A stretch of 64,000 nucleotides of DNA from Phytoseiulus persimilis (taxonomy: Eukaryota > Arthropoda > Arachnida > Mesostigmata > Phytoseiidae). A program made the position numbers and the translations under genes. Positions 47,665 to 60,203 of this stretch are shown piece after piece. Under the pieces are notes generated by a model that was given only the letters and a program-made list of their open reading frames with translations, ran no database searches and had not been told where the DNA came from. Position 1 is the first letter of the stretch. Every line of letters begins with the position of its first letter. The stretch covers positions 19,096,001 to 19,160,000 of the forward strand of contig CM075101.1 of assembly GCA_037576195.1 (NCBI GenBank), given 5' to 3'.

Positions 47665-50600
47665 TACTAAGATGGACCGCAATATTGGGACAGAAAGCTG
47701 AGACTGCGAATCCACGGCAACCCTCTCCTATCGTGCGGACTACCGTTCAATGGGAGACGCGGTTCTCCCGGTCTCATCGCATCCGGAGGGTCTCTGTCCG
47801 GGCCCTGGACGGGACCAACGGAGCGTGGTTTACGGACGGGTCGCTCCACGATCTTCCCTACGCTCTTCGACTCCGCTCTGTGGCGCATTGTCTTGCGTCG
47901 TAGGTTTCATCGTTTGCTTCGTTCGCTAATCAGGAGGTCACCAATCACGCACACCGACTGTCCCTGTCCACGGCCTGCCCTGCTGGCCTTCTATCATCAG
48001 CATGAAACCGCCACATCAAACAACGAAAATGAGCAGATGTACGCAGCCATGAACGAATGAACTGGTGGTGAATGAAGGCGAACGACTTGCGGCGACCGAG
48101 CTGAACGGAGAGCTAGCTAGTCAGCGAGGCCGCAAGCATCATGGTTCTCTAATGCTGTGGCTCAACGAATGTGCCTCATACTATGTATGTGAGCTCGCCT
48201 GATATGCGGAGACGTATGAATACCTGTTAACGTAGAGAAGCATACCGCGCGCTAAACGGCCGCTCGGCTGCGAACGCCACCGAGAGGAAAAGAGACATGA
48301 CGAACAGGTGAGCAGAGGGATCTCGTGCTACATCGTCCGGAGAACATCCCCTCCGAGGCGCCGAACAACAGTCTCGGAATCATCTGCGTACACGGGGTGA
48401 GGAGTGATTCTGTTCGCCACGTTACCGAGTGGAACCTTTCACTTTGCCTGATGGAATCTTGTAGCTGCCAACTATCCTAAATATAGCCTCGCTGGTTCGT
48501 CTTTTCTGCTCTGCTCAGTGCGTCGGATCATTCCGTGCCTGCATAAGGATTATATGAATCCAGCGGAAGGAGCGCTGCAGGTGAGACTGTTTACAAACCT
48601 AGTAGGAGGCGGCTGGCACTGGGAGCGAAACGAACCATGGAGAACGCTGAAGCCAGAGTTAGAAATAGAAAGCACGATAGTGGCGGCACGGGCGGTGTTG
48701 AGGAAACTCCTCGAGGGCCTTGTTGCGGAAGAGCGCGGTGCTCGTCATAGATACGTAGATAACAAGTTGATTCAATGTGAGATCGGGCCGTCTACAAAGT
48801 TGAGGCACGCCAGAGCACGGTAACGCTGCAGGTTCAGGGGAGCCACGCTCCGTGACCGAAGCCGAACCGGTCGGGCTCGGGTTCCTGTGGTTTCGCCGCT
48901 CGGTGACATGCAGCAATGAGCTTTCGCCAAAGCCCCGCGGCAAAGCAAGGTGTTCGACTGGAGGAGGCGAGGGCTACTCCGCGGGGATATGTGATCGCGA
49001 ATCGCGCGCCACGGTGGCGATCCCAACGGATAGCCCGATGGCTTCTTGAATCAAAGTAGAGAAGATGAGCGGCCGAGCAGGTGGGTAGCCATTGGCGGGC
49101 CCGCAGCAGGTGGGAGATCTTTGCGCGAGCGAGCAAGTCGGCGTGCCGGCAGCGATAACGTTAAATGCACCTGAGGGACTGAGTATTTGCCGACCTGACG
49201 ACGTACAAATGAGTTCCCGGCGCTTGTTCCCCGACTCCATTCCCGACATTCCGATAAAACCCACTTGCAAACGCCGATCCGCTTCCTCCCTGCGAATGAC
49301 TCTCTGCTCCCTCTGATAATAAGTCGACTGGTCGACCGTCACTCGTGATCGCCGAAAATCGCGAGACCGGAGCCGCGAGTGGCAAAGTCGGTGGGGCTCC
49401 CGCGGCGGTCAGAATGCGAGGCCCCAAATAAGGGTCTCCATCATGGGGAACTCACGGCTCTGTGATCCTGCCCGTTTAGGCGACGAATTCTTCTGGTTCC
49501 CCCACCCCCCATCATTGATATAACCTGCTATACCCTTGCCGGGCTTCCTGCGAATCAGCCAGACTTTTCGCTCTATGGTCTCCGCAGTTTGAGCTGGATA
49601 ATATTGTATGCTGATATTATTGCCGCGCATCCCGATCAGGGTCTCACTGTCTGCTGGAGTCCGGGAACTTACTCCCTCTCTCTCTCTTTGCCCTTCTCTA
49701 GTTCTGCGCTCCGGTGAATTATTCCTGCTCAGGGAACATTTTCGACCCACCTCACTTGTTGCATACTGTCGCGATACCCTACATAAGGGCACGGCCCGAG
49801 CCAAGATTTGAGCTCAATTTATCTAAACCAAGTTTACAAGGGCGTCCGTGGATGGGGATTTCGCATGTATTATTTTCTCTGTTTTCACTCGAGTTCTCGG
49901 ATGTATCTTGTGTCCGAAGCTGTGTCGATTCGAGTTTCGACGCAAACTTCCCGGACGCTTGCCTTGAGGGGAATGGGAGCCAAGAACTAGAGCTGCCAGA
50001 AACCGAGGAATGAAACCGCGGTCTTCCGCTAGAAACGATGGTGTCACGAGTCCAATGTCGTGCCACACGCAAATGTGCCCAAAGCCGGGGGACCACTTGG
50101 ACCCATCGTCTTCCTCTTCAGCTAAATCCGAGGAAACCTCCCCGAGCGATCACCATGATTGTTTTGAGGGAGGTCGGGAAGCGTCCTTATCAAACTTCGA
50201 TTCTCTGCATGGGCAAGAACTGGGGACTCGCTCGGACGGAAATTGACCGCGATCAACAACAAGAACGATAATAGCTCATCATATGAAAATTGAGAAGGCC
50301 GAGAACCGTGCGCGATATGTCTCTTGTTTTTAGGGGAACGTCCTAAGATTCACGGATCATGCGGAAGCAAGAGCCGTCCACCCTTCCGCAGAGGCCGCGT
50401 TTTCGCGCGCTTTGAGAACTCCGCGTATTGCCCCCCGAAAAGTTTCGTCGGAGCGCGACTCCAATCATGCCTCCGAATATGTCGGGGCCATTCGCCCGTT
50501 TCTCGAGCCCACAGATGACATTTGAAAGCAAAAAGAACGAGCGAGAATTCGTGATTGTTGTCGGCGAGAGTGGTTGACCGGCGTTTGAATCCTCGAGCGG

Positions 50601-50947
50601 AGGCAGTTCCGTCTTCGCGATCAGCGATGAATGGTTTTTCCGATATTGACCAACCAATCGCACCGAGCCCGAATTCTGTCAACCACGAGGAGTTCACTAT
50701 CAGGAGCGCCGAGGATGACTCGTCGTCGTTTCCTCGACACCAGATTCTTTACCACGATCATTCTCTCCAGTCCGACGGGGGATTCTTCTCCCAACCTGTG
50801 GCTCAAGGACGCTGGGAAAATGGTGTGTGGTTAGTTGCAGACTCCTGCAGACAGCGAATCTTGATGAGCACACGAGACTTGAAAGGAGTTCAGGCCATTG
50901 TGATGAGATTTGAATCGTTGTACTCAACAGGACAATGGATCTGGGAT

Positions 50948-50959
50948 GGGGGGGGGGGG
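50948..50959. repeat. Poly-G tract, 12 bases
   Basis: An uninterrupted run of 12 G on the plus strand, one of four long G/C homopolymers in the window. Confidence 0.95.
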
Positions 50960-51648
50960 TTGAGATGGACGCCCCAAACTCATGATGTCGTGTGACATTT
51001 ATATAGTGCTCTAAACATGGAACTCCGCTGACCAAGTAATCGATAGAACATTGATTGCGGCGCCATCCGCCCAGGCCCAAAAGATCCGACAGTCCAGGAC
51101 TTGATCAGCACAGGTTCAAACGTCCGGCTATGAATATCAAGGAGTCGCTCCCGGCAAATGCCCCACTAGCTTGTCCAAGTATAAGCATGGGGGGTCGGGA
51201 AAGAGGTCCCTCCCCCCTCGGCCGATAGGCTGGGGAACGAGTTGCTGATTTCGGCGATTCAAAACTCGTCGGTCCGGATACTGCGGTCACCACACGTACA
51301 CGATAGACTTTGATGGTGGAAGGCGCAGTGCTGCCTGTTCCTACTTCGCAGGACGACCGTCGTCGATGATTCATACGGCGGTTCTAGCCGAACGGTTTCG
51401 CCCCCGCTCACTCGGCGGACTAAATTCAAACGACGACCGCGGCAACGATCAGGGCGCAGGGCTTCCGTCGGGAGTGATCGGCAACCCGTTGAAAAATGTT
51501 GGACTGCGTGCCCGTCAAAAACAGCAGCAATATCATCGACCCCGAGCGTCGAAGTGCAGGCAGCTCCGTGTGGGCTTTTAGCTTCTCCGGTTGACTCATT
51601 GGACTCATCTGAGTATCAGCGTGTGCGAATAGCTGCTACTCCGGGGCT

Positions 51649-51665
51649 GCATTAATATTTAATGC
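51649..51665. repeat. 7-bp stem hairpin
   Basis: GCATTAA and TTAATGC pair perfectly around TAT. It is a short structure of unknown role. Confidence 0.7.
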
Positions 51666-54600
51666 TTGACCAGACCCGCCTCGCCGTCTAAGCTGTAGAG
51701 AAGACCAACGGTGCCTCTCATAGAGCGGCGACCCGAGAAACCCTGAAGAGTGCTCCTGGCTTGGAATCAATGGCCCGTCCCGGTTTCCTGGAGTCGAGAC
51801 GAACCGACTGCCGGGTCTTCTGAACTCGGGAGCCTGCCAGTCTTCTCCTAGTTTCAAATGTGTTTCAACTCATCGTGGTGGTCGGACTTGGGCGTCGAAT
51901 TCGATCTTGCAATCGTCATCACCTCATCGAGCATGAATTTCAGTTCCACAAGCTCACGAGAACGTCGTGAACGACGCCGTGTACAGCCGTTACCGAAAAC
52001 GACACATTTTCCCGGAACCCGGGATACCGTTGGGCGACGAGAATCCGCGGTGGGAGCCCCAGACACCGATGTAGTCTTTCCTCGGGAGTGGGAATCGTAT
52101 AAAAACTCAGTCCCATTGTTGACATTCAAGACCTCATCGTTATCAAAAGCCGCGCTCCGGTCGCCTGTTATCTCTTGCTCCTTCCGTCTCGTCGTTACAG
52201 GCGGCTGTTCGGTTTACTCGAAGCTCCGTTCAGCCCGGGAAGAGTTTGGCTCCGTCCGACTCTCGCGGCGTGGATGATATTGCGTATTATGGTTATGGGG
52301 GTTTGTTGGAGCCACGCTGCGGGAGTGGTCGGCCTAATTGGCCGTGGCGTCTCGTTTAAGCTGCTCCCCGACCCGGAAAAAAGGTGGATTCGGGTGCAAC
52401 GAATTTCTCCAAATAGCGCTGGGACTCGGGATGCCGCAACGGAGTTGTTTCATTCCCTTGTTCAGTCGATGAGCTACGGTATACGCTAAGTGGCAGAAGG
52501 TCTGTAGCTCTCTGAGGGTCTCGGTGTGCGCCCGAGAGCCGAATCGAAGCCGTTCGAGTTCTTCTCGTAGAACGAATCCTCGAGTTTCCTCCGTCGACTT
52601 CCCCCGCCCCCGGTTTTTCACCGCGCTGCCACGTGTGAACGGTGGAAGGGACTCGTTATGGAACGAGAGCGGGATTGCCGTTGCAGATGTTGGTACTGCA
52701 CACGCTGACTGCTTGCCAGTGCAGATGTTGGTAAACAAGGCCGCGAACGAAGGAGCTGCGCAACCGACAAAACAACCAAGGAGGGGAGAGCGAGCGATTC
52801 AGCTCATATTCGCTCCAGGACCTCCTCGGGCGCAACGTAGTATCTCAGTCTGCGATCTGGCTTTCCCTGCCCATGTGACTAGCAGTCGTGTGCAACCGTT
52901 CCGCATCGCTCTCGGTTGGCCGACAATACGTCAACAATCGGCCAGGCGCTTCGAACGCGGATCGCTCGGATACCTGCCTCAAGGACACCAGTTTGCACGA
53001 ACAGTGCTCTCCGACCGAATACCTCGCTGTACATGACGCCTCGAAGCGGACGCAAGTGCCGACCACTGTCGCCTCCAGGGGCACATCGCGATGCGCACGA
53101 TCGTCACGCAAGGATTTTCGCTTCTATCGCCGACTGGATGAATGCGATCACACTGAGAAAAGGAGCGTGAGCTGTCGGTCCCGTAAAGCACGTCTGCTAG
53201 GCGTCTATTCACAGACGAACAGTCTAGGATACAGTCGTCCTTTCAATAGACCTCCTGAGTCCAAGGATGAACGAGCTCTGTCGAGGCGTGCATCGACACC
53301 GCGTCTGTTGCTCCGACTACACAAACATACAGTTCGTGCCGACCGCAAACATGGGACACTTTCGAAACGTGCCCTGCTACTCGTTCCAACAGCTAGCCAA
53401 AGATGGAAATCCAGACTCTCAGCTCTTCCTCGAAACTAGCTGTCGTTGGTCCCAATCACGGTCAGGCAAGAGGAGATTGATCGTCGGGACTAAGTTGCCT
53501 CTTCCAGAGGCTCCTAACCAAATCTTCCCTCTGTCAGTGGACGGCTCCGACGAGTGAAGCTTCGTTGATGGGGCTCGAACGAGCTCGTCCTCGAGGCAAT
53601 CCCCGGGCGTGGAAAGCTCCCTCAAGTGATAATTGCTCGTCTACCCGATCGAATCGTCGATTTTACAATCAGTGAAGTCTCCATGGGTATCGTTGAGGGT
53701 GTCTCGACTGCGCGTTCCGATGTGAACCCACGCCGAGGGTATCGAACTGAAGTGAGCACTCAAGCTCATGTTCCTCGATCAATGAGTCGAGGAGTCTCAT
53801 CAGAGTCTCATGAGCACCTGAAACCTCAGAAATGGGCGGAGCTCGACGACAGTGGTGCACCTTGACCAATTAAGAGGTCCTCTCGTCTGAGGGATAGTTG
53901 GCTCGCGTGCCTGGATCCGTGTCAGTTCTCTCGGCTGGATGGACAGGGAGGACGCTAATATTCCGAGAGATCGGGGAGAAAATAAGGATGATGAGCTCGG
54001 TGGTAGCGTCCTTCGAGTATCGCTGTTACTGATCTGATCGCGAGTAGGAGGCATTCATGAAGTATCAGAGAACAGAATCAGCCTCCGAGTGAGGCCGGAG
54101 GAACGATTGCTGACAGTCTGCTCCGCGCATCGATGAGGAGCATCGCGACGTGCACTTGCTTTCAATGGATCTCGAAATTCGATAGATAACAAGCAAGGGA
54201 TGTGTTCTGAGCGAGGTCATCAGATTCAACTTGGGAGAAAAATGAGGCTGCCATTGACCCTCCAGAGTTCGCAGTCAGTCTTCGCGTGGTTGCTCGCAGC
54301 TTTTCCTCGCCCGATCGAGGAGAAAAACGCTTCCCAACAGAGGGCAACGGTCCGCGCTAGGTACGAGCGATACAATATTGGCGAGATGGCATAAGGGAGA
54401 CATCTCGCTCCAGCGAGCGGAAAGGCGAGCAAGTGAACAGGCGAGCGATATTGAGGCTTGTTGTCCAACCCAGAGCGAAGAAAAACAAACGAGAGACGAA
54501 ATTGTCGTACCGACGAGCTGCGGAGCCATACCAACTGAACTACTGAAGTAGTGACCGCCACAATGGACCGAGCGAACCTTGTCACATCAGCGACTGCAGG

Positions 54601-56341
54601 AACACCAAGACATACGACGTCACGAAGGCTCCGTGACAGCTCCTATCTCCGCTCGTAGGCAGGCACAGAGGAAAAGGTGCTGCTTCACCATTGCATCTCC
54701 TACGCGCATAGACCCGGAGGCAAGTAATGACCATTGAGGACCGGGGTTGTTACCATGCGCGGACCGCGGACCCAGGGAGGATAACCGAGAAAAGCTGTCC
54801 TTCCCGACGTTTGGCCGAGCGAGGTCAAAACCGAAGGAAGGAGTCCCCGAGCGCTGCTGGAGGATTTAAACCCCGCAACTCTGATCCGGATCGTCACGAA
54901 GGCGTCCGACGAGGAAGTCGATGTCTCGGGTTCACCCCTCGGTCTGACTGACTTCCGCGTCAGTCGAAACTCTCGGTTGCAATTTCACTTTAGGCATCCT
55001 GTGCTCCTTTTGACTGTCTCTCTCGCTCGTTCCTCCCGAGGAGCCATATTTGTTAATGAGCAACAACTCTCTTTCGAAGGAGGATCGGGAAGAGCCGACT
55101 GAGAACGCTGACGTTTTCCACGGAACGCGTTCGAGGGCAAACACCGCGTCCTCCTTCAGCTGAGAGGAGCGCGCTTGTGATGCGCTGACACGTGGTTGCG
55201 TTTCCCTCCAGTTCCTTGATCTCAACGAACTCGAGTCGAACTCTTCTCCTCTGTTTGGATCTCCGCTTTATTCGTTCGTTCCTCCCTTCGGGATTGAAAC
55301 CAAACTCGCTGAACAGGGAAGCAGTTTAGGGAAATCTTGTGCTCTTCGGTTTGCCTGCACGTTCGTTCGTTTGTTTGCCGAGTTCGGAGCCTGTTGATCT
55401 GTTACGGGTTCGTCGGAGCGCGAGCGAAAACCGGATGCACATGCGGTTCGACTGCGTCTGGACTCCAAATTTAGACATGCCGAGCGCGCCGCAAGCGAAA
55501 AGAAGGAGAGTCATGGCTCCTGTGTCCTTGGAACAGCAGAGTAGAAGACCGCGGGAATCACATTACACTCCTATCGAATGAATGTAAGTATAAATAAAGC
55601 TGGAGCGCCCACGTTCCCACGTGCTGGACCGTTCGGTCTCTCATCCGGTCCGGCTGACCACGCAGGTCCTAAGTTTCCCGGCCGTGTCCCCATTCGGTTC
55701 CGACTCTGGGCCCGGAACGGAGTGATTTCGTTGGAGGATCGGTTTCGCCGATTCCTTCCTCGCTACATGTCATCCCGTTAGCCGCTCCTTGGTCAGACTT
55801 CCGGAGTTCTCGGAGCACGAGACCGAAACTCCGGGCAAGGTTCGAAGGAGAGCCCGTGCAAAATGCTCAACGGTCCCCGAGGTTTCTCTCGAAGGAGCGG
55901 ACTCTGCTGCATCCGACACCTGGGCTCAACACAACTCACTGCCGAGAATGTGATGAGAGTGGATCGCTCAAAAAAGCCACGACTGAGTTGAGCACTTACC
56001 GTGTGTGAGAGATAATAACATGAAGAGCCATAGTAAAGTCCCGAAGCCTGCCGTCAGTCGCACCACGTAAGTCGACGGGTGAAATAAATTCATAGTGGAC
56101 GCCTAAGCGGTTCCGACGAGCCGCAAACGAACGCAGATTGAAACTTGATTCTCTATCGGACGAGCCTAGAAGTCGTTTGCTAACTTCTTTCTCCTGCAGG
56201 AGCTGCTGACCACTTGCTGCTTGAAGGTACACAAAGACTTGTTCGTCACTACGCTCACAACACAAACTCGGATCCTCCTAAACGTCCAACTCTCGACAGG
56301 CAGGTGTTGTTCGCCGACTTCGAGGCGGCCGGCGACTGATG

Positions 56342-56568
56342 GTGCGTGGTGAAGTGCTAACAAACGTGGTGCTTCACGCTGGCAGCAAGCTGCTCGTGGA
56401 GGACTGCTGGGAGTAACACAACGTGGTGAAGGTCGAGCCGCGCGACGGACTGCGGCAGAGAGAGCAACACAAACTGGAAACACAAATGATTCCGGGCAGG
56501 AGAACCGAATGGCGAAGTGCTTGAGGCGGAACGCTGCGTGGTGAACTGCAGACCTGAAGGAGAAAGTG
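56342..56568 (+). promoter_or_regulatory. Leader region with recurring CGTGGTGAA word
   Basis: The word CGTGGTGAA occurs at 56345-56353, 56422-56430 and 56537-56545, with a variant CGTGGTG at 56365-56371 followed by its near-inverse GCTTCACG. All lie in the roughly 220 bases before the putative secreted-protein ATG. They could be transcription-factor sites or leader repeats. The region has no long ATG-initiated frame in the plus direction. Confidence 0.25.
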
Positions 56569-56778
56569 ATGAACGTCCTGAACGTCGCGGCGGCGGCCGC
56601 CGTCGTCTTCACCGCCGCGGTCACTGCCGCTTCTGCTGGTGTCGGCGTCGACGGTTTTTACGGGCACTACACACAGAAAGAGATCTGGGTTCCGACGCCG
56701 CTCGGCATCAGTTTCACAAAACGGATCCACCGCTGTTGGATGAATCTAGCCACTAGATCCAACGGCTTTCAAACATGA
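56569..56778 (+). CDS. Putative small secreted protein (or first exon of one)
   Basis: This is an ATG-initiated frame of 69 codons. Residues 1-24 form a textbook signal peptide: a short polar start, a hydrophobic Ala/Val core and an Ala-Ser-Ala end compatible with signal peptidase cleavage. The mature part begins Gly-Val-Gly-Val-Asp and contains aromatic and basic residues, including a Lys-Arg pair. About three quarters of the first 58 codons end in G or C, as in the channel gene. That bias drops over the last 11 codons, which suggests that coding may leave this frame through a donor before the stop at 56776. I know no homologue, and cuticle, venom-like or neuropeptide roles are all unproven. 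It is intact and unlinked to other genes. Confidence 0.42.
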   Translation: MNVLNVAAAAAVVFTAAVTAASAGVGVDGFYGHYTQKEIWVPTPLGISFTKRIHRCWMNLATRSNGFQT

Positions 56779-59700
56779 TTGATCACCTGGAACGAGCGAA
56801 CAAACTCATATTGAGAACTCTGCACCATTCAACAAGTCAGTCATTGCGGCCTCGATTTCAAACAACGCTCAGAGTAGTTCTGAGAGGCATTGTGATTGAA
56901 TGAAGGAAGCGGATGAAATCGCCCTCGAAAGGGGATCGCCGAGAGGAAATGACGAACTCGTAGCCGGGTCCACGAAATCCGCAAAGATGCGTTCATAGCG
57001 TGGTATCATTCACACCTTCGGCGGGAAGACCGTTTCGTTTTCATTTCGATCCTGGAGTGACCGAATGGTATAGCAGTGTTTGTCGGAATGGCTGTTCTAT
57101 GACTGTGGAACTCACATTCAGGTACGGTGATGATGAAAGAAACGTCACACAAACGACCAAAAAGAACTCGAGCGGGTGCACTGAAAGTCCGGGAGTGCGA
57201 AGCCTGCCTGCATCCCAAACTGGCTTCATGCGTACGGGAAGCTTAGTTGCGATCTCTCGTTAAGTGTCCGCGTGTTTGGAGATCCTACTCCCTCTATGTG
57301 TTCGAAAAGACCTGCCTATGAGAGTTAGTGATGATCCGAACCAAGATCCACACGTGTCTGACGTTATTCGAGCTTCCTAGCGCTGGTTTCCAAGCTTTCC
57401 CGCCGACCAAATGGGAAAGGTCTGGGAATGGGAGAGGGTATTGGGAAGGTCTTTCCACCTGGGAAGGAAGGGCTCAAGGGGACCTGAGCCCGGTGTCGCA
57501 ACTTGGAACTCGCACCGTTCCGAGACCTCCGGATTCATCGCAGAATCACTCTCAGAATGACATCGAAGAGAATGTCCTCCCGACATCTCAGCCCAGGTAG
57601 TCATTGGAAGAATTGGGACCTCAGTATTTTCAGGGAAGACACATTAGGACCTGGTGGCTCCCCTGTTGAAAAAAAGGTCATTCCAACGGAGAAAATCCTA
57701 AGCTGCGATCGTCCGTTCTACTATATCCTGGAGTGAACTCTTGCGGAGCAGTTGAGACTGGAGCCCAAACGCGGGAGACCCGTTCCCAGGAAGCAAATGA
57801 AAACCTTCCGCTCGGGAACCCCTGAATCGACAGTCTCGCCGTGGGCGGTGAGCTCAATGTGTACCGGATGCTAAAGCAAACTCATGGTGGAATGAAATTC
57901 TGGTCAACTCCAGATTAGATGGGTGGGTTTGAATTTTGCGACTTCATCTTTGGGGAGGACGATTGTGGGATGAGGTGATGCCTTCGAGCACGAAACTCAT
58001 CCCGGATTTCTCTGGCAGGCCGAAAACATATCCTGAAAAGCGGACCATGCAAATTGTGGGGCCGGATTGCCCTTCCCGTTGCCCTGAATATACTCGACCT
58101 CGAGTTCGTCCCTTCGATAACACAGTCTACGGAAGTACGATGCATTCATTGGTTCAGACTTTTCGTGAGAGGACGACGCCGCAGTCGTTTCGTAACTGAA
58201 TGCTAAACCTTTTCGGTTCCCATTCCGAACTCTTAAGTGGCTCCACTAAAACTCGGACACGACCAGTCCTAGAAGCTTAAGCTCTTGATTGGTTTTAATG
58301 GTGATCACTGTGTGCCAATAACCCAAGCCCTCCTTCTCTCGGGGAGATTCAGATTCGGCGGCTCTCTCGCTCCGGGAAAAATAGCGAATCGTCCGCAGCA
58401 AACGCCAGGAAAAACGAGATGTCCTTGTCATCACATCAAAAGATAAGTTTCAAGAAATGCGCTCCAGCGATTCAGCTCAAGAACGATGAGCTCAGAGAGG
58501 ATTTCAAGCGAGCGGGTGATCCTTTGAAGCTGATGATCAGAACTTGAGTTGCGAAAAAAAAACGGGGCGGAGTGAGAGAAGTAATTAAACGAGTTCAGAT
58601 TAAAGTTCCTGCGGAGGCGGTTCTCATCCTGCTGCATTGTGGCGCTTGTTTGCCTACCAGCGAGCTGCGTCTGTGCCACGATTGCGGCCAACTACAGCTT
58701 CGAAGAAGTGGTTCCCGAGTTCGTATTCTCAGCTTGTTCCGGGGAGAGTTTTTAGGTCTGGGCAGAGCTCTCAATAACTAAACTCGACGCGCTCCGACCC
58801 GATTTGAGTTAGTTCCTTATCGGAACCGCGATCAAAGAATGTGTTTTCCCACTGATACTCCATCTCCATTCATTTTAACCCATGGACATTTTTCCATCAA
58901 GCCCGACGGGCTCTCCAGCAAATCGTTGGTCCTTTGCACTTTGGCAAGCCTGAATTCCCTAACGAGGAACATGAAAGCTGATGGAAGCGGGAATACGACC
59001 GCGCTTGTATCTTTCCTCGGCAAGATCGGCCTCCGGTTCTGACGCTTGTTGCTTCCCAAGATTCCGTGCAAACGTTCGCGAAAGGAACCGAATTCTCTCA
59101 GACACCTCCGGTCACCTGTGCACATTCGCCGAAACAACCGAAAGCCGACTGGGTTCTCTGGAAAGACCTCTGCTCAATCGTCGGAGTGGGCAGTCGTTGA
59201 AACCGACGGCTTCCGAAATTGTGTCAAAACTTCCTGAGATAGCTTTGAGATGTTGCGGCACGCTCGCTTGCGTAAGGCGGTGATGACCTGCTTGCTCAAG
59301 CGAGAACTTCGCTCACGGTCGTCATCAAGTCAGATAAGTGAATCGGTTGCATAACGCTGCCTCGGCCTGCAGCTTTTTCCATCGGTTTGCTACCAACAAG
59401 CTCTTGGCCGTCCCAGCTCTGGAATTTTATTCACTTCCACCCTCGAGAGCGCTTCATTCTATGGAACGCATTTCGAAGCACTCCGTTTCGCTGTCAACCT
59501 CGAGCTCAATTCCGTTCCTACGGTCCTGCTGGAGTTTCCAAGATGGGACCAAGGCGGTGAGGGATCTGACCTGCTTCCGTTCAAGATGAGCTGAGAAACA
59601 TGGGAAGCAGCTCGCGAGGGAAACTGGCAAAGCTTTCAGGCTACGGGTAAGTAGGCTGGGTCAGTGAATTGGTCTCTCGTCCACCTGTGGAGTTCTGTAG

Positions 59701-60080
59701 ACGACGCTCAACTCTGATGATCGATCGTCAAGCGACGGGCCACTCGCCCGACGCATTATCATACCACAGTTGGGGAGAGGAACTTCGTTGACATGCCCAC
59801 GCATTCCTTCCGAACGCGGGTGGATCGAAACGCTCCTTCCCTCTCGAGCGTTTCGGACGGCGATGAGCCAGAGCAGACCATGACACTGCAGGATTTGAGG
59901 GAGTCCTACCCTTTCCGCAAGAATTCTCTCTGACCGAGCCACCGTAGCTCTCCACGTTCGTGGCAGTTCCCCGCGATACCGCGTCATGGGAATACATGCC
60001 GATGTTCGCTTCATTCCGAGGAACTCAACTTCATGGCTCCCAGGTTCCAGAACTATCGGATCATCACCATCACTCGATCA
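56779..60080. other. Interval without recognised gene
   Basis: It follows the putative secreted-protein frame. I see no AATAAA soon after that frame, no repeat of note and no recognisable coding sequence. Confidence 0.4.
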
Positions 60081-60088
60081 GTGAACAC

Positions 60089-60195
60089 CGGAGCCTGGAA
60101 ATTGGAATGTTTTCCCTCTTTCCCTAATTGCAATGGACCAATGTCGAGTGATTGATGGAACATTTTCGGAAAATCGCTCGAACTTGCCGGCTCTA
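60089..60195. mobile_element. hAT-type MITE, copy 2 (107 bp)
   Basis: It starts CGGAGCCTGGAA and ends with GCCGGCTCTA, and the interior aligns with the copy at 1751-1860 (shared blocks include CCCTAAT near the middle and GGCTCTA at the end; roughly two thirds of positions match by eye). The flanking octamers are GTGAACAC (60081-60088) and GTGATCAC (60196-60203), 7 of 8 identical. Both fit the nTnnnnAn preference of hAT target sites. It is older or more decayed than copy 1 and has no coding capacity. Confidence 0.75.
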
Positions 60196-60203
60196 GTGAT
60201 CAC

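Larger units (their letters stand above)
45945..56341. other. Interval without recognised gene
   Basis: It holds a 15-base C tract, a 12-base G tract, a CT-rich run near 49673-49688, a hairpin at 51649 and a TATAAATA with overlapping AATAAA at 55589-55598. Long overlapping frames near 52.5-53.4 kb have no domains and look like chance. No gene is recognised. Confidence 0.4.

Noticed and set aside
47685..47903. TDGS motif resembling an RNase H domain of a retroelement
   Set aside because: A four-residue match only. No other RNase H residues or reverse-transcriptase motifs occur nearby.
52524..53439. Two overlapping plus frames of 170 and 183 codons
   Set aside because: Arg/Ser/Pro-rich, without domains, and overlapping in different phases, as expected for chance frames.
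55589..55598. TATAAATA/AATAAA as promoter or poly-A signal
   Set aside because: One motif fits either role, and there is no convincing gene on either side.
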